DNA of 64,000 nt from the NCBI GenBank assembly GCA_030035585.1, contig CM057465.1, positions 27,918,001-27,982,000 on the forward strand, written 5' to 3'. Under the pieces are notes generated by a model. The model was not told where the DNA came from, ran no database searches, and saw only the letters and a program-made list of their open reading frames with translations. The stretch is from Dugong dugon. Its lineage: Eukaryota > Chordata > Mammalia > Sirenia > Dugongidae. Below are positions 40,195 to 51,750 of this stretch, one piece after another (the first letter of the stretch is position 1; each line of letters begins with the position of its first letter). Made by a program: the position numbers and the translations under genes.

Positions 40195-41052
40195 CCTAGA
40201 GAGTTTTTTTTTTTTTTTTTTTAAATAATACTTTATTATGTTTTTGGTGGGAGTTTACACAGCAAATTAGGTTCCCATTTAACAGTTTCTACACAAATTA
40301 TTCAGTGACATTGATTACATTTTCCACAGTTTGTCAAATTCTTATTAATTCTGTTCTGGTTATCATATGAGTTTTTTTTTTTTTTCCTTCTGAATTTTAT
40401 TTATTTTGTTGTTGAGAATATACACAGCATAACACACACCAATTCAACAGTTTCTACATGTACAATTTAGTGACATTGATTACTCTCTTCAAGTTGTGCA
40501 ACCATTCTCACCCTCCTTTTCTAAGTTGTTCTTCCCTCATTAACATAAACTCACTGCCCCTTAGGTTCCTATCTAATCTTTCGACTTGCTGCTGTCAATT
40601 TGATTCCATATAGACAGTTCTTAAAAGAGCATAATGTTCAAGGTAGACCTTTTTTACTAGTTAAACTAAACTATTGTTTGGTTTTAAGATGGCTTCAGGG
40701 GATATTTTTGGTTTAAGATTTAAAGATTATCTCAGGGCAATAGTTTAGTTCTTCCAGCCTCCATGGCTCCAGAAAGCCTGGAATCCATGAGAATTTGAAA
40801 TTCTGTTCTGCATTTTCTCCCTTTTGATCAGGATTCTTCTATGGAATCTTTGATCAAAATGTTCAGTAATTATAGCCAGGCATTATCCAGTTCTTCTGAC
40901 CTCATGGCAGAAGAGGCAGTTATTCATGGAGGCAATTAGCCACACATTTCATATACTCCTTCTCTTCCTGACTCTCCTTCCTCTGTTGCTCCTTGTGAAT
41001 AGAGACCAATTGTTGTGCCTTGGATGGCTGCTTGCATCCTAGAGAGTTTTTT
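40195..41052 (-). repeat. L1 3'-end insertion(s) in a MER5-like element, with target duplication
   Basis: Flanked by CCTAGAGAGTTTTTT at 40195-40209 and 41038-41052, a 15-base direct repeat of target-primed type. Inside are two antisense L1 3' ends, each starting with a T-run: 40210-40371 and 40372-41037 (the second continues GTTGTTGAGAATATACACAG). The host MER5-like sequence continues after 41052. Confidence 0.83.
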
Positions 41053-41103
41053 AAAGCACTGTTGCCAAGACCCCTCTAGACCAACTAAATTAGAATATCT
41101 GAA

Positions 41104-41472
41104 GGTGAGGCCATGCATGGATATTTTTAGAAAGCTCCCCGGGAGTTTCTAATATTCAACTGGATTGAGAACCCCTGAATATCTTTGAGCATTACACCTA
41201 AAAGAAGCTTCAAAAGAGTGGCACTTACCATTTTTAGGCAGCAATTATTAGTAACAGTGCTATATGCCGCCTTTATGGATTCAGTAAACCAACCAGTAAC
41301 TAGTTGCTATCGAGTCAGTTCCAACTCATGGTGACCCCATATGTGTCAGAATAGAACTATGCTCCATAAGGTTTTCAGTGGCTGATTTTTTAGAAGTAGA
41401 GCACCAGGCCTCTCTTTTGAGGTACCTCTGGGTAGACTCAAGCCTCTATTTTGGTTAGTAGCCATTTAGTAG
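41104..41472 (-). repeat. Arm 2 of the inverted duplication
   Basis: Reverse complement of 34475-34842. Shares the SINE with its unusual CTCTATTTTGGTTAG segment, the unassigned middle (TTATGGATTCAGTAAACCAA) and the MER5-like end. Unlike arm 1 its SINE continues to an intact head (TTGCACCACCC at about 41492) and its MER5-like element continues leftward, so this is the likely source copy. Confidence 0.85.
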
Positions 41473-41503
41473 CTGAGTGTGTTAACTGCTTGCACCACCC
41501 ATG
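41298..41503 (-). repeat. tRNA-like SINE within and just beyond arm 2
   Basis: AACTAGTTGCTATCGAGTCA at the tail side, CTGATTTTTTAGAAGTAG in the body, and GTTAACTGCTTGCACCACCC at the head. Confidence 0.87.
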
Positions 41504-43809
41504 AATGCAATCACTACTGGAAATTATACAATGTCTTATAGATACATCATGTGCCAAGTTATTCCTGTGACAATTTTTTGTGCAGTCTGTTTATTTCTGC
41601 AGTTCTTCTAATATGTCTTTTCTCTTTTCCTGGGGATTTAACCTTATGACATTTTATGGAACAAAAACGTTTATTGGGACTGTCTTTGGGTTTGGTAGGA
41701 TCACCGTGTCATTAACGGTTTGGGAAAATACTGCTTGATAGTTCTTTATTTGAAAACTAGGACTAGTTGTGATTTGGAATCAAAATTTTTCAGGTTTTAG
41801 AATAGTAGCAGGGTACATATAAAATATTCTACTTAAAACTCCCAAAAAAAGGTCTGGGGAAGCACCCCATTTTCAAGCATTTCTATGGTGAATGTATAAA
41901 TAACTCTGCTAACAAGGGGCCTCAGATCAAGTCAGCACAGGTTTTACTGCCAGATAAGTTTACTGCCAAACTTGTGAAGAAACTTTATGTTTTTAGAGCT
42001 TTCTGGATGTGAGAATTATGGATAAGGAATTCGGGCTCTGTCCTTTTTTTTTTTTTTTTTTTAATTTTTACTGTAGCATCTTTTGTACTTGGATATTTAA
42101 TTTCAACATTTCATTCTTCTTTGCCTAGCACTTTATTCAAAATAGACCTCTTATGGAAAAAGTTTCATGTAACAACAGTATAGTAAAATGGTATGTACTG
42201 CCTACCCAGGCAGAGTAAAGATATAGTATTTCTTATCATGCTGTTGCACAGTAGGGGAGAGCAGGTGTATGTTGCAAAAGGAAGCTCCTGAGGGAGACCC
42301 GAAGACTCCAAAGAGTGGCATGTTGATGACACATCAAATGGGGCCACCAAGAGAACAATAAATTGAGATAAAGTAGGTCATCGTATTTGCGTTTTTGTTT
42401 CTGGGATTATCTATGCCTCAGCCTAGGTATATATATCTCTTTCTTGTTTCTAGCTGCTACATATGCAGAAATGCCAACTCCACTCCAATTAGACATAGGC
42501 CTAGTAGAGAGAAAAAATCACATGAAGTGAAGCATTATAAACTTTGCTGCATGCCTGCATTATGAACAGCTACTGCCTCTTATGCACAGTTTGGGTATAC
42601 CAGGGCCCAACCACACCTGAATTTATCTGATGTTCCTGATGCCATCACACTGAGAAGGAACTGTACTAGTATCCTGAAGATGCCATCTGATCCTAGGTAA
42701 ATTGTGTATAGTTTAAAAATGAAACCACAATTACGCAGCTTAGTTGTTTATTTAATCTGTTTATGGAGAGTATCTGTTGCTATAACCCCAAGTGGTCTGG
42801 AACATTTCTGAAACACATAGGTGTTCAGTGTTTGTGTGTTAATTAAGCTGACTCTAATCAGCATTCCTTTTAGAGTTGCTGAAAATTGATCATCAGGAAC
42901 ATACTTATGGAGAGAAATAAAAACTTCAAAAACCGATTCAGTTACCTGAATTTCTGAGGACTGTGATGATTCCAACATTTCTTGATCATATGATGCAATA
43001 TTAATGGTTTTGAAACTAATTAGTCAGAATGGTTGTAGAAGGAGTGGGGATGAAGCCATGTTGGTGGAGCAAGTCTGCTAAAATTATTTTCTCTTTCAAG
43101 AATGAACTTGTTAATTCTATTAATTATAACCGCCCCCTTCAAAGTTTATTTTATCAGTGCAGTGACTTTTTTTTATGTTTGGCTTTTTCTTTTTCTTTTT
43201 TTTTTAATGTTTAAATTCTTAAGTTACACTGAATCTATTCTCCTTAAAAAAAAATTAGAACAATAGATATAAAGCTAAAATCTCTTTTTGTCCCCACTAC
43301 CCTCTCAACAACACTGGCCCTGCTTAACCCTCCCTGAGATAACTACCACTATACATTTGGGATATTTTTACATAATATATGTGTTGGGTATGTATTTAAC
43401 ATACTTTTTGAAAAAAATCAATGAAATTTTTTTATAACTAGTACTGTGTTTTTACTGCTTCAAGTCAGGTGCTTACATCTAAGAAAAATCTATTTCGGAA
43501 GAAAGATTAGAAATATGTATATATCAAAATAGTAAGTGTTATCTGGTAAGATGATAGTTTTTTTGTTAAAATAATTTTCAGTTTATGGTATGTGAATTGT
43601 ATCTCAATAAAATCGTTATTAAAAATACACGCACAAAAACTATTTTTCTTAAAAGACCACAATCAAATGCGGTTCTTTTACAAATAAAAAAAAAAAAATG
43701 CCCCAAATAAAATAATCTGTGGAAATTACCCCCACCCCCGCCCCACATGTACCACTCCATCATTGTTTTTAATGGTCTTCTCTTTATAAACCTCCTTATT
43801 AGCAATTAA
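41504..43809. other. Intergenic stretch with little recognisable content
   Basis: AT-rich, with T-runs at 42043-42062 and near 43200 that may be remnants of retroelement tails, and old L1-like text near 43280-43400. No gene seen. Confidence 0.4.
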
Positions 43810-43987
43810 CTGTTGTTGTTAGTTGCTGTGGAGTCAGTTCTGACTCATGGAAACCTCATGTATTTTACACTAGAACTACTCCGCAGGGTTTTTGGAAGAA
43901 GATGGCCAGGTTTGTCTTCTGAGGCATCTCTGGGTGGGTTCGAACCTCCAACCTTTCAGCTTAACCATTTGCACTACCCAGGGACCT
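43810..43987 (-). repeat. tRNA-like SINE
   Basis: TGTTGTTGTTAGTTGCTGTG at the tail side, CTGGGTGGGTTCGAACCTCC as a B-box-like stretch in reverse, head side GCACTACCCAGGGACC. Confidence 0.9.
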
Positions 43988-45280
43988 AGCAATAAACTAA
44001 AAGTAAAATGGAATTTTAGTATCAGAGGGAAAATAATGAAATGTATAAATGTGTATCAAGGTAGTGTTCAACTTACTATGTATTCAAATTATGACAAACT
44101 ACTTAAGACTGTCTTTTTTTGTACATTTTATTATTAATATGTACAACATACAATGTTGCAGCATGTAATTTGCTAATGTTATCATTATCTGTAAATTTAT
44201 ATGTAATGTTTCCAACCCCCAAAGGCAAGATAGGATTTATAAAGATACTGACAATAAAAGGCAATAATAATGAAAACTAAGGGAAAAAAAAGATATCCTA
44301 CGTAAGTTGGAATGGAACCCCATTATAAGTGACTAGCTGTATGTGCAAAGAAATTTTCTGATACCATCACTTTTGGATTGTTACAAAATAAGTATCACCT
44401 ATCTTCATGCGTATGTAGGCAATCTTGTTTAAGACTGGATTGGTGGCAAATTTTTTCAAATTCTGATCTTGCTTAGCAATTCACACTTGGAATTATACAT
44501 GGTAAACACTTTATTTTGTGTCAAAATTCTAAATACATTGTCCTAGAATTCTAGAACAAAGAACCTTAAGGAATCTTCTCGTGCCATTGCCCAGATTTGA
44601 AGCTAAAAAATCACATATACCATACCATCTCATGTAAGTTAATCTTTTCTAAAACTCTTTAATGCCTTGTTACTTTTGCACATACTGTTCCTTCTACCTA
44701 GGATTCCTTCTCCCTCTTCCCCTTTATTGATCCTTCAAAAGCCATCTCAGTGGCATTTCCTATGAGAAGCTTTCCCAGACTCTCTCAGGCTTAATTAGCC
44801 ATCCCATGGCACATTAAATACTTACCTGTAGCAGTTATCACCAATGAATGTTTGTTGAGTAAATGTCCTCAGTGTGTTAATATTTAACCTGTTTCTTTAA
44901 CTACTGATTCCCCTATTATATTGCTCAGTCACTGACAGGTGTAGAAAGGGCTCTAAACATTTCTTTGGGGCTAAATATGGTTTTTAAAGTCCATTTCTGG
45001 GGCCAGACTAATAATAGGGATTCTTAGTTGAAAGTTTCCTCTTGATCTCATCAAGCTGTAATTTTTGAAAAGATGATACCAGGATTAACTGATGAGAAAT
45101 TGTATGCAGTGACCTCAGTGCTACCCATTTCTGTCCTGTGTTGGCTGCTTAGCTAGACAGCAGGAGAATAAAGTACACTGAGAACCATAATGAAAACAAC
45201 GGAAAAAAAAAAAGGAATTGTATGCAGTGAAGAAAGGTCCCCACATTTCTGTTGTAATCATCCATGTAGTGTTGCATATA
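43988..45280. other. Intergenic stretch, no gene identified
   Basis: AT-rich. L2-like text around 44640-44880 (CTTTCCCAGACTCTCTCAGG). Nothing else assigned. Confidence 0.4.
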
Positions 45281-45426
45281 ACCCATTGCTGTCAAGTCAA
45301 TTCTGATTCATAGTGACCCTATAGGACAGAGTAGAATTTCCCGATAGGATTCCCAAGGAGCAGCTGGTGGATCTGAACTGCAGACCTTTTGGTTAGCATC
45401 TGATCTCTTAATCACAGCGCCACCAG
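45281..45426 (-). repeat. tRNA-like SINE
   Basis: ACCCATTGCTGTCAAGTCAA through GACCCTATAGGACAGAGTAG to CACAGCGCCACCAG. Confidence 0.9.
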
Positions 45427-45439
45427 TATTGCATATACT

Positions 45440-45652
45440 AACTCAAAAACCAAAACCAAAGCAACTGACGTCAAGTCGAATGCCAACTCATAGTGACCCT
45501 ATAGGACAGAGTAGAACTGCCTCCATAGGGTTTCCAAGGCTGTAAATCTCTATGCAGGCTGCCACATTTTTCTTCCATGGACTGCTGGTGGGTTTGACCT
45601 TTCGTTAGCAGCTGAGTGCTTTAAGCAGTGGGTTGGGTTGGGTTTCACCAGC
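45440..45652 (-). repeat. tRNA-like SINE, longer-body form
   Basis: Second antisense SINE, only about 14 bases from the previous one. It carries the extra middle segment (TAAATCTCTATGCAGGCTGC) also seen in 33746-33952. Confidence 0.88.
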
Positions 45653-46707
45653 CCCTTACAGCTCTAATAAAATTCAATCCTAGAGTTGATCTTTATAACG
45701 GACTAATAAGATTTTGTTGAACGAGATTAATTTCTCACTTTTTTCCCTCAAAATGATACACTAAATCGTTTTGTGTCCAAACACTGACCTGTATGTTACT
45801 TTGGTGACTGGCAAGTAATTTTTCTTTCCATTATGCATCTGGGGTTCTGTCATATGTAAAAGTAGATTTTAAAATAGGTTTTTTCCCTGATTTTTAAAGA
45901 ACATTTTATTGTGTTTTAGGTGAAAGTTTACATAGCAAATTAGGTTCCCATTTAACAATTTTTATACAGCTTGTTCCTGACATTAGTTACATTTTTCACA
46001 ATGTGTCAGCATTCTCATTACTTCCATTCTTTCTGTTCTGTTTCCATTGATCTAGCTTCCCTGCCCCTCCTAAGCTTCACATCTTTGTTTTAGGGTAAAT
46101 GTTGACCATTTCATCTCATATAGGTGATTATTTAAGGGAGCACAGTATTCATAGATGATACTGTTTATTTTATAAGCCCATCTATTCTTTGGGTGAAAGG
46201 AGATCACCAGAAATGGCTTCAGTTCCAAGTTCAAAGAGTATCTTAGGGTGATATTCTTGGGGTTCCTCTAGTCTTTATTGGTCTCATAAGTCTGGCCTTT
46301 TTTAGAAATTTGAGTTTTGTTCTACATTTTTCTCCCTTTCTGTCTGAGATCTTCTATTGTGTCTCTGGTCAGAACAGTAGGCAGTAGTAGCCAGGTACCA
46401 TCTAGTTTTTCTGGTCTCAGGCTGTTTGTCCTGTGGACTAGTTTCTTCTTTGAGTCTTCGGTTTCTTTCATTCTCTTTTATTTCAGACTAGTGGAGACCA
46501 ATAGCTAGCTGTATCTTAATGGCCGCTCACAAGCTTTTAAGACCCCAGATGCTACTCACCAAATTAGGATGTAGAACATTCTCCTTATGCACTGTATTCT
46601 GCCAGTTGACCAAGTTGTCCCATGATACTATGGTCCCAAGCCTTCAAACCCAGTAATCCAATCTTGTGAGGTGTTTGGTTATGTCTAGGAAGTATGCTAA
46701 CTGCCCG

Positions 46708-46708
<1 letters not shown>

Positions 46709-46752
<44 letters not shown>
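46709..46752. repeat. TA/CA microsatellite in L1
   Basis: About 16 TA units followed by CA units. It explains the overlapping long frames on both strands here. Confidence 0.9.
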
Positions 46753-47029
46753 TATACGTACATATATATTGCATGTATATATATACATGCAATGCACATA
46801 AACATATATATACATATACCTACAGATATACCTGTACATGCACCCACATATGCTTATATGCTGTCCTATATACATATATGCATACATGTCTACCTATGTA
46901 ACTACACGCGTATTTTTTTTGGTTGTTATTATCGTTGCAATATTGTATGTCATACATTTACCAAAATTGCCCCTTATTCTTGTATACTTCTTAGGGTCCT
47001 CTTGGACAAGTTGTGCAGACTTCACCCAT

Positions 47030-47194
47030 ATTGGGCAGTGGTTAAGAGCTTGGCTGCTAACCAAAAGGTCAGCAGTTCGAATCCATCATCTGCTCCTTGG
47101 AAACCCTATGGGGTAGTTCTACTCTGTCGTATAGGGTCGCTATGAGTTGGAATCGACTTGACGGCAATGGGTTTTTTTTTTTTTTTTTTTTTTT
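47030..47194 (+). repeat. tRNA-like SINE inserted in L1
   Basis: GGCAGTGGTTAAGAGCTTGG, CAGCAGTTCGAATCC B-box-like sequence, tail CGACTTGACGGCAATGGG and a 24-base T-run. The L1 resumes at about 47195. Confidence 0.92.
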
Positions 47195-47372
47195 AGTACT
47201 GTCTAGAAAGTGATTCTCTTTCCCTCTCCCTCCCATCCCTGGTAACCATCAAAGAACATTGCTTTCTGTGTGTATACCTATTCTTGACTTTTTATAAAAG
47301 TGAGACCATACAATATTTGTCCTTTTGTGAATGACTTATTTCACTCAGCATACTGTCCTCCACCTGATTTTT

Positions 47373-48056
47373 AAAGTAATACATTCAATACATAAAATTT
47401 AGAAAATCAGAAAAGGTTGTAGAAGGGAAAAAAGATTCATAATCCTACTACCCAGAGACCAGAGACAAACACAGTTAATATTTTAGCATACGTGTTTTCA
47501 CCATCTTTTATCTCAGTATTTTTTTTTTTACATAATTGGGATCACACTATATTTAAAATTTTACATCTTGCTCACATCACTTAACACTACGGTGTAAGCA
47601 TTTTCTCTTGCCATTAAAAATTATTTGAAGACATTTCTGATGGATAGGCAATATTCCAGTATAGCAATCACCATACTTTAATTCTTTTGGGCGGGGAGTG
47701 GGGGTGGGGGGAGGCTTTTAGTTTTTCTTCCCAATGTATTACAGTAAATTATACAGTCATGACTACTTTGTGTGCAAGTCTTTGACTACCTTGTGGAATT
47801 ATTGGGTCAAAGGCTATTGATGAGCATTGCCTAATCGCTCTTTGGAAAGATTTTAACAGTTTCTAAAACCACCACCAGTGAGAGTGCTGTTATCCTACAC
47901 CTCCACCAGCACTGAGTATCATGGGTTCCTTAATCTTTGCCGTTTAGATAATAAATGGTGGCTCACTATTTTGGTTCATAAGAAAGGAATCTTAGAGGAG
48001 GACACAGACTGTATAGTCTATGTGGTCTTCCAGAGAGAAAGCATTTTGGAATAATA
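47373..48056 (-). repeat. Old L1 fragment
   Basis: AATCCTACTACCCAGAGACC and GGCAATATTCCAGTATAGCA have the style of old L1 3' sequence. The G-rich run at 47690-47712 is not assigned. Confidence 0.55.
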
Positions 48057-48375
48057 ATGATAGTAATCTACCACTCGTCTGTCAGTTTGTGGTGCTGTGG
48101 TGGCGAGCTTGGTGCTGTGATGCTGGAAGCTATGCCACCAGTATTTCAAATAACAGCAGGGTCACCCATGGTGGACAGATTTCAGCGTAGCTTCCAGACT
48201 AAGACAGACTGGGAAGGAGGACCTGGTGATCTACTTCTGAAAAAATTGGCCAGTGAAAACCTTATGGATAGCCAATTGTGAGGATGACACAGGACTGGGC
48301 AGTGTTTCGTTCTGTTGTGCATGGGGTTGCTACGTGTTAGAACCAACTTGATGGCACCTAACAACATAACAGACA
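48057..48375 (+). mobile_element. RTE LINE deletion derivative: 5' segment joined to 3' tip
   Basis: 48066-48275 is RTE 5' sequence (the direct counterpart of the inverted piece at 21669-21866); at about 48276 it jumps to GTGAGGATGACACAGGACTG and the family 3' end CTTGATGGCACCTAACAACA. The whole coding body is missing. It is followed by MIR-like text (48380-48520). Confidence 0.85.
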
Positions 48376-48525
48376 ACAATAATAGTAATAGTTTACTATA
48401 TGCCAGGAACTGTTTTAAACAGCAGTTATTAACTCATTTAATCCTCACAGTAACCCTCTGAGTGAGAAACATTGTTCATTTTTGTACCAATAAAGAAACT
48501 GCGCTCAAAAAGGTTAAATAACAAA
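48376..48525 (+). repeat. MIR-like element
   Basis: TACTATATGCCAGGAACTGT, then TTTAATCCTCACAGTAACCC and AAACTGCGCTCAAAAAGG. Confidence 0.75.
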
Positions 48526-49290
48526 ACTAGAGTGATAGACGAACTAGATTAAGTAAAGACAGAAGAAAATATTCAAGAGTATGGAGAATTGTTAATTGTG
48601 TTGTGACAGCAAAGCTATATAGCTTGTTCAGCCAACATGATAAGATTATACCAAGAAAGAAGAAACCCAACAGTTAATTGTGCTAACTGGAACAACAGGG
48701 AAGTTGAACTATTACTAATCAACAGCCACGCTAGTTGCTCTCTGACTGAAGTTTTTATTTTTTCTAAAGTGATTGCCAACAGGTTTAAGAACTTTCACAT
48801 TCAAAATCTGTGAATCTGGAGTTATACATCTTTTAAGAAGGGGAACGGTCATAAGAGAGTCAGTAAATGTCGAACAAATCTTGGGAAAATGGAATACTAT
48901 TTATTAAAATGTTTTAGATGCATACTTGCTGACATTGAAGATATTCCTTATATACTAACTGAAAAGCAGTTTACAGACCAGAATTGACAGTATGGTTCCA
49001 TTTTGGTTTAAAAGTATTTATAAGTGCACAGCCATAGAAAAGCATCATGATGCATATACACAAAAGTGTTAATAATAATTCTACTTGGGAGGTAGGATCA
49101 CTAGAGTTTTAACATTTTCTTAACCGTATTTCTTTTTGTCTTTTACAGTGAGGGTTCATGTTTTTGTAATTTCTTGTATCTTCTACAATTACTATTCTTA
49201 TTTTTGTAATTAAATAATGTAGGTGTTTAGTTATTTTTGTTAAGAGGAGAGAGGGAAAGAAAATGGTCACCTGATTTATCACAAGATAGT
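48526..49290. other. Intergenic stretch, partly old L1-like
   Basis: 48890-49110 has old L1 3' UTR character (TGGTTCCATTTTGGTTTAAA). No gene. Confidence 0.45.
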
Positions 49291-50056
49291 ACAGAGGCAT
49301 GTAATGGCCTTTTCAACAAATGGTGATCATTTGATATCTGTATGGCAAAAAAATGTATTTGACCCTTTTCTCATACTAATAAAAAACCAATTTCAGATGG
49401 ATTACAGATCAAAAATGAAAGATTAAACAATAAAGTTTTTAAGAAAAACAGAACAACTTTTTGACTTTGGAGTATGCGAAGACTTCTTAAACAGAACACA
49501 AAAGTGTTAGCCAGAAAAAATAAAAGTTGGACTATAGTAAAACGAATAACTTCTTTTCATCAAAAGACACTATTAAGAGAGAAAAACAACCCACAGAGTG
49601 GTAAAAGATATTTGCAGCATGTATATTTGATAAAGGATTAATATTCAGAATATGGAATGAATACCTCCAAAGCTAAGAAAAAGACAGTCAACCCAATGGA
49701 AAAATGGGCACAAGACTTAAAAAGTCATTATATAAAAGAGAATATTCAAGTGGCCAATAAACACCTGAAAAAATCCTTATGTCTTTTAGTCATCAGGGAA
49801 ATGCAAATTAAAACCACACTGGATACCACACTTACCAGAATGGCTCATGTGGAGGCAGAAAATCCTAAGTATTAGAGAAGATGGAGTGCAGCTAGAACTT
49901 TTGTATGCCAAAGGGAATATAAAATTGTATAACCACTTTGTAAACTGTTGAGCAGTATCTACTAAAGTTGAACATGTACATACTTTGACCCATTAATTCC
50001 ATGCTTAGGTATATATCCAAAAGAAAAGTTCACAGAAGCTCTCTTCACAATGGCCC
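49291..50056 (+). repeat. Old L1, ORF2 3' part (left half of a split element)
   Basis: Late ORF2 text: CAATGGAAAAATGGGCACAA, GGGAAATGCAAATTAAAACC and CCATGCTTAGGTATATATCC. The element stops at TGGCCC (50056) and resumes at 51751, interrupted by about 1.7 kb of younger insertions. Confidence 0.82.
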
Positions 50057-50379
50057 TGTTATGGATTGAATTGTGTCCCTCAGAAATTTGTGTTGTAAAT
50101 CCTAACCCCTATACTTGTGAATGTAATCCCATTTGGGAACAGGATTTTATTATGTTAATGATGCCATGTCTGTGTAGGTGCGTCTCAAGCCGATCACCTT
50201 TGCAATATAAAATGAGCAGATTAGGCACAGAGAAGCAAGCAGAGATGGGGGAAGATAGATATAACACCACAGGAAGATCACCATGGAACCAGGAACAGAA
50301 GCTGAAAAGAGACCTTCCCCCAGAGTCGACAGTCAAAGCCTTCCCCTAAAGCTAGCACCCTGAATTCGGACGTCTAGTC

Positions 50380-50852
50380 TGTCATGGATTGAATTGTGTC
50401 CCCCAAAGATATCTGTCCACTTAGCTAGGTCCTGATTCTCAGTACTGTATGATAGTCCACCATTTTATGTGATTTTCTTATATGTTGTAAATCCTATCAC
50501 TATGATATAATAAGATGGATTAGCGGCAGTTATATTGATTAGATCTACAAGATTAAGTAGTGGCTTAAACCAATCCCTTTTGAGATGTAAAAGACAGAAG
50601 TGAGCAGAGAGACATGGGAACCTCATACCACCAAGAAAGCAGTGCTGGCAGCAGAGCATGTCCTTTGGACCCACGGTTCCTGCACAGAGAAGCTTCTAGT
50701 CCAGGGGAAGATTGATGACAAGGAGCTTCCTACAGAGCTGACAGAGAAAGCCTTCCCCTAGAGCTGATGCCCTGAATTTGGACTTGTAGCCTACTCGACT
50801 GTGAGAGAATAAATTTCTCTTGTTAAAGCCATCCACTTGTGGTATTTCTGTT
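50380..50852 (+). repeat. Second LTR of the same family, nested, 3' end missing
   Basis: Begins TGTCATGGATTGAATTGTG and runs to TGGTATTTCTGTTAC, then switches to RTE sequence. The last ~25 bases of the LTR are absent. Confidence 0.83.
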
Positions 50853-51402
50853 ACTATATGAGGAAGAACGGGCATCAGGATTGGAGGAAGACTCATTAAC
50901 AACCTGTGATATGCAGATGACACAACCTTGCTTGCTGACAGTGAAGAGGACTTGAAACACTTACTGATGAAGATCAAAGACTACAGCCTTCAGTATGGGT
51001 TACACCTTAACATAAAACAAAAACATTCACAACTGGACCAATAAGCAACATCATGATAAATGGAGAAAAGACTGAAGTTGTCAATGATTTCATTTTACTC
51101 AGAGCCAAAATCAACGTCCATGGAAGCAGTAGTCAAGAAATCAAATGATGCATTACATTTGGACAAATCTACAAAAGACCTCTTTAAAGTATTGAAAAGT
51201 AAAGATGTCACTTTAAGGACTAAGGTGTGCCTGACCCAAGCCATGGTATTTTCAATCGCTTCATAGTAATTGCAGAAATGCGCTCAAGCATAACAATGAT
51301 TGTGAGGATGGCACAGGACTGGGCAGTGCTTCGTTCTGTTATACACAGGGTCACTATGAGTTGGAACCGACTTGAAGGCACCTAGCAACAACAACAACAG
51401 CC
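50853..51402 (+). mobile_element. RTE LINE fragment with internal deletion
   Basis: Starts CTATATGAGGAAGAACGGGC, contains the reverse-transcriptase end (TATGCAGATGACACAACC, a YADD-type motif), jumps from about 51266 to the 3' region (TGCTCGAGC-like TGCGCTCAAGCATAAC) and ends AAGGCACCTAGCAACAACAA. Confidence 0.88.
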
Positions 51403-51487
51403 CCCTAAACTGTGAGAAAATAAATTTCTATTTGGTAAAGCCACCCACTTGTGGTATTTCTGTTATAACAGCACTAGATGACTAAGA

Positions 51488-51609
51488 GTCTATGACCATA
51501 CTACCCTGAAAGCAGCCGATCTCCTCTGATCTCGGAAGCTAAGCAGGGTCGGGCTTGGTTAGTACCTCGATGGGAGAACACGTGGGAACACCAGGTGCTG
51601 CAGACGTTT
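51488..51609 (+). pseudogene. 5S rRNA-derived sequence, full length, fused to a SINE
   Basis: Begins GTCTATGACCATACTACCC and keeps ATCTCGGAAGCTAAGCAGGG, the 5S internal A box (51536-51550), then GGGCTTGGTTAGTACC and a diverged C-box region (51566-51583), ending GGTGCTGCAGACGTTT. Compared from memory with mammalian 5S rRNA about 20 of 120 positions differ, several inside the C box, so it is not a working rRNA gene. It passes straight into SINE sequence at 51610 with no A-tail between. Confidence 0.92.
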
Positions 51610-51740
51610 GGCTGCTAACCAAAAGGTTGGCAGTTCAAATCCACCAGCCATCCCTTGGAAACCCTAAGGGGCAGTTCTACTCTGTCCTATAGGGTCGCTA
51701 TGAATCAGAATCTACTCGAAGGCAAGGGGTTTGGTTTTTA
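51610..51740 (+). repeat. SINE body fused downstream of 5S sequence
   Basis: Starts inside the normal SINE head at GGCTGCTAACCAAAAGGTTG, then B-box-like GTTCAAATCCACC, CCTTGGAAACCCTAAGGGGC and the usual tail. The first ~25 bases of a normal head are replaced by the 5S sequence. The whole 5S plus SINE unit lies between GACTAAGA (51480-51487) and GACAAAGA (51741-51748). Confidence 0.9.
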
Positions 51741-51750
51741 GACAAAGACA

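Larger units (their letters stand above)
45890..47372 (-). repeat. L1 3' UTR fragment (antisense), containing a microsatellite and a SINE
   Basis: Starts near TTTTATTGTGTTTTAGGTGA (45905) and runs to AGCATACTGTCCTCCACC (47349-47366). Its CTTCAGTTCCAAGTTCA segment (46217) and GACCCCAGATGCTACTCA segment (46541) match 12860-13770. A TA/CA microsatellite lies inside at 46709-46750, and a SINE interrupts it at 47030-47194. Confidence 0.82.
50057..51750 (+). repeat. LTR of the TGTTATGGATTG family (host of later insertions)
   Basis: LTR 5' part 50057-50379 and 3' part about 51403-51487 plus 51741-51750. It is flanked by GGCCC (50052-50056) and GGTCC (51751-51755), a 5-bp target duplication with one change. 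It carries another LTR, an RTE fragment and the 5S/SINE chimera inside. Confidence 0.78.

Noticed and set aside
46644..47145. Long plus- and minus-strand frames around a TA/CA tract
   Set aside because: They are translations of a microsatellite and of L1 and SINE sequence.
51488..51609. A functional 5S rRNA gene
   Set aside because: There are about 20 differences from mammalian 5S, several in the C box, it lacks a clean T-run terminator after the 5S part, and it is embedded in a retrotransposed unit.
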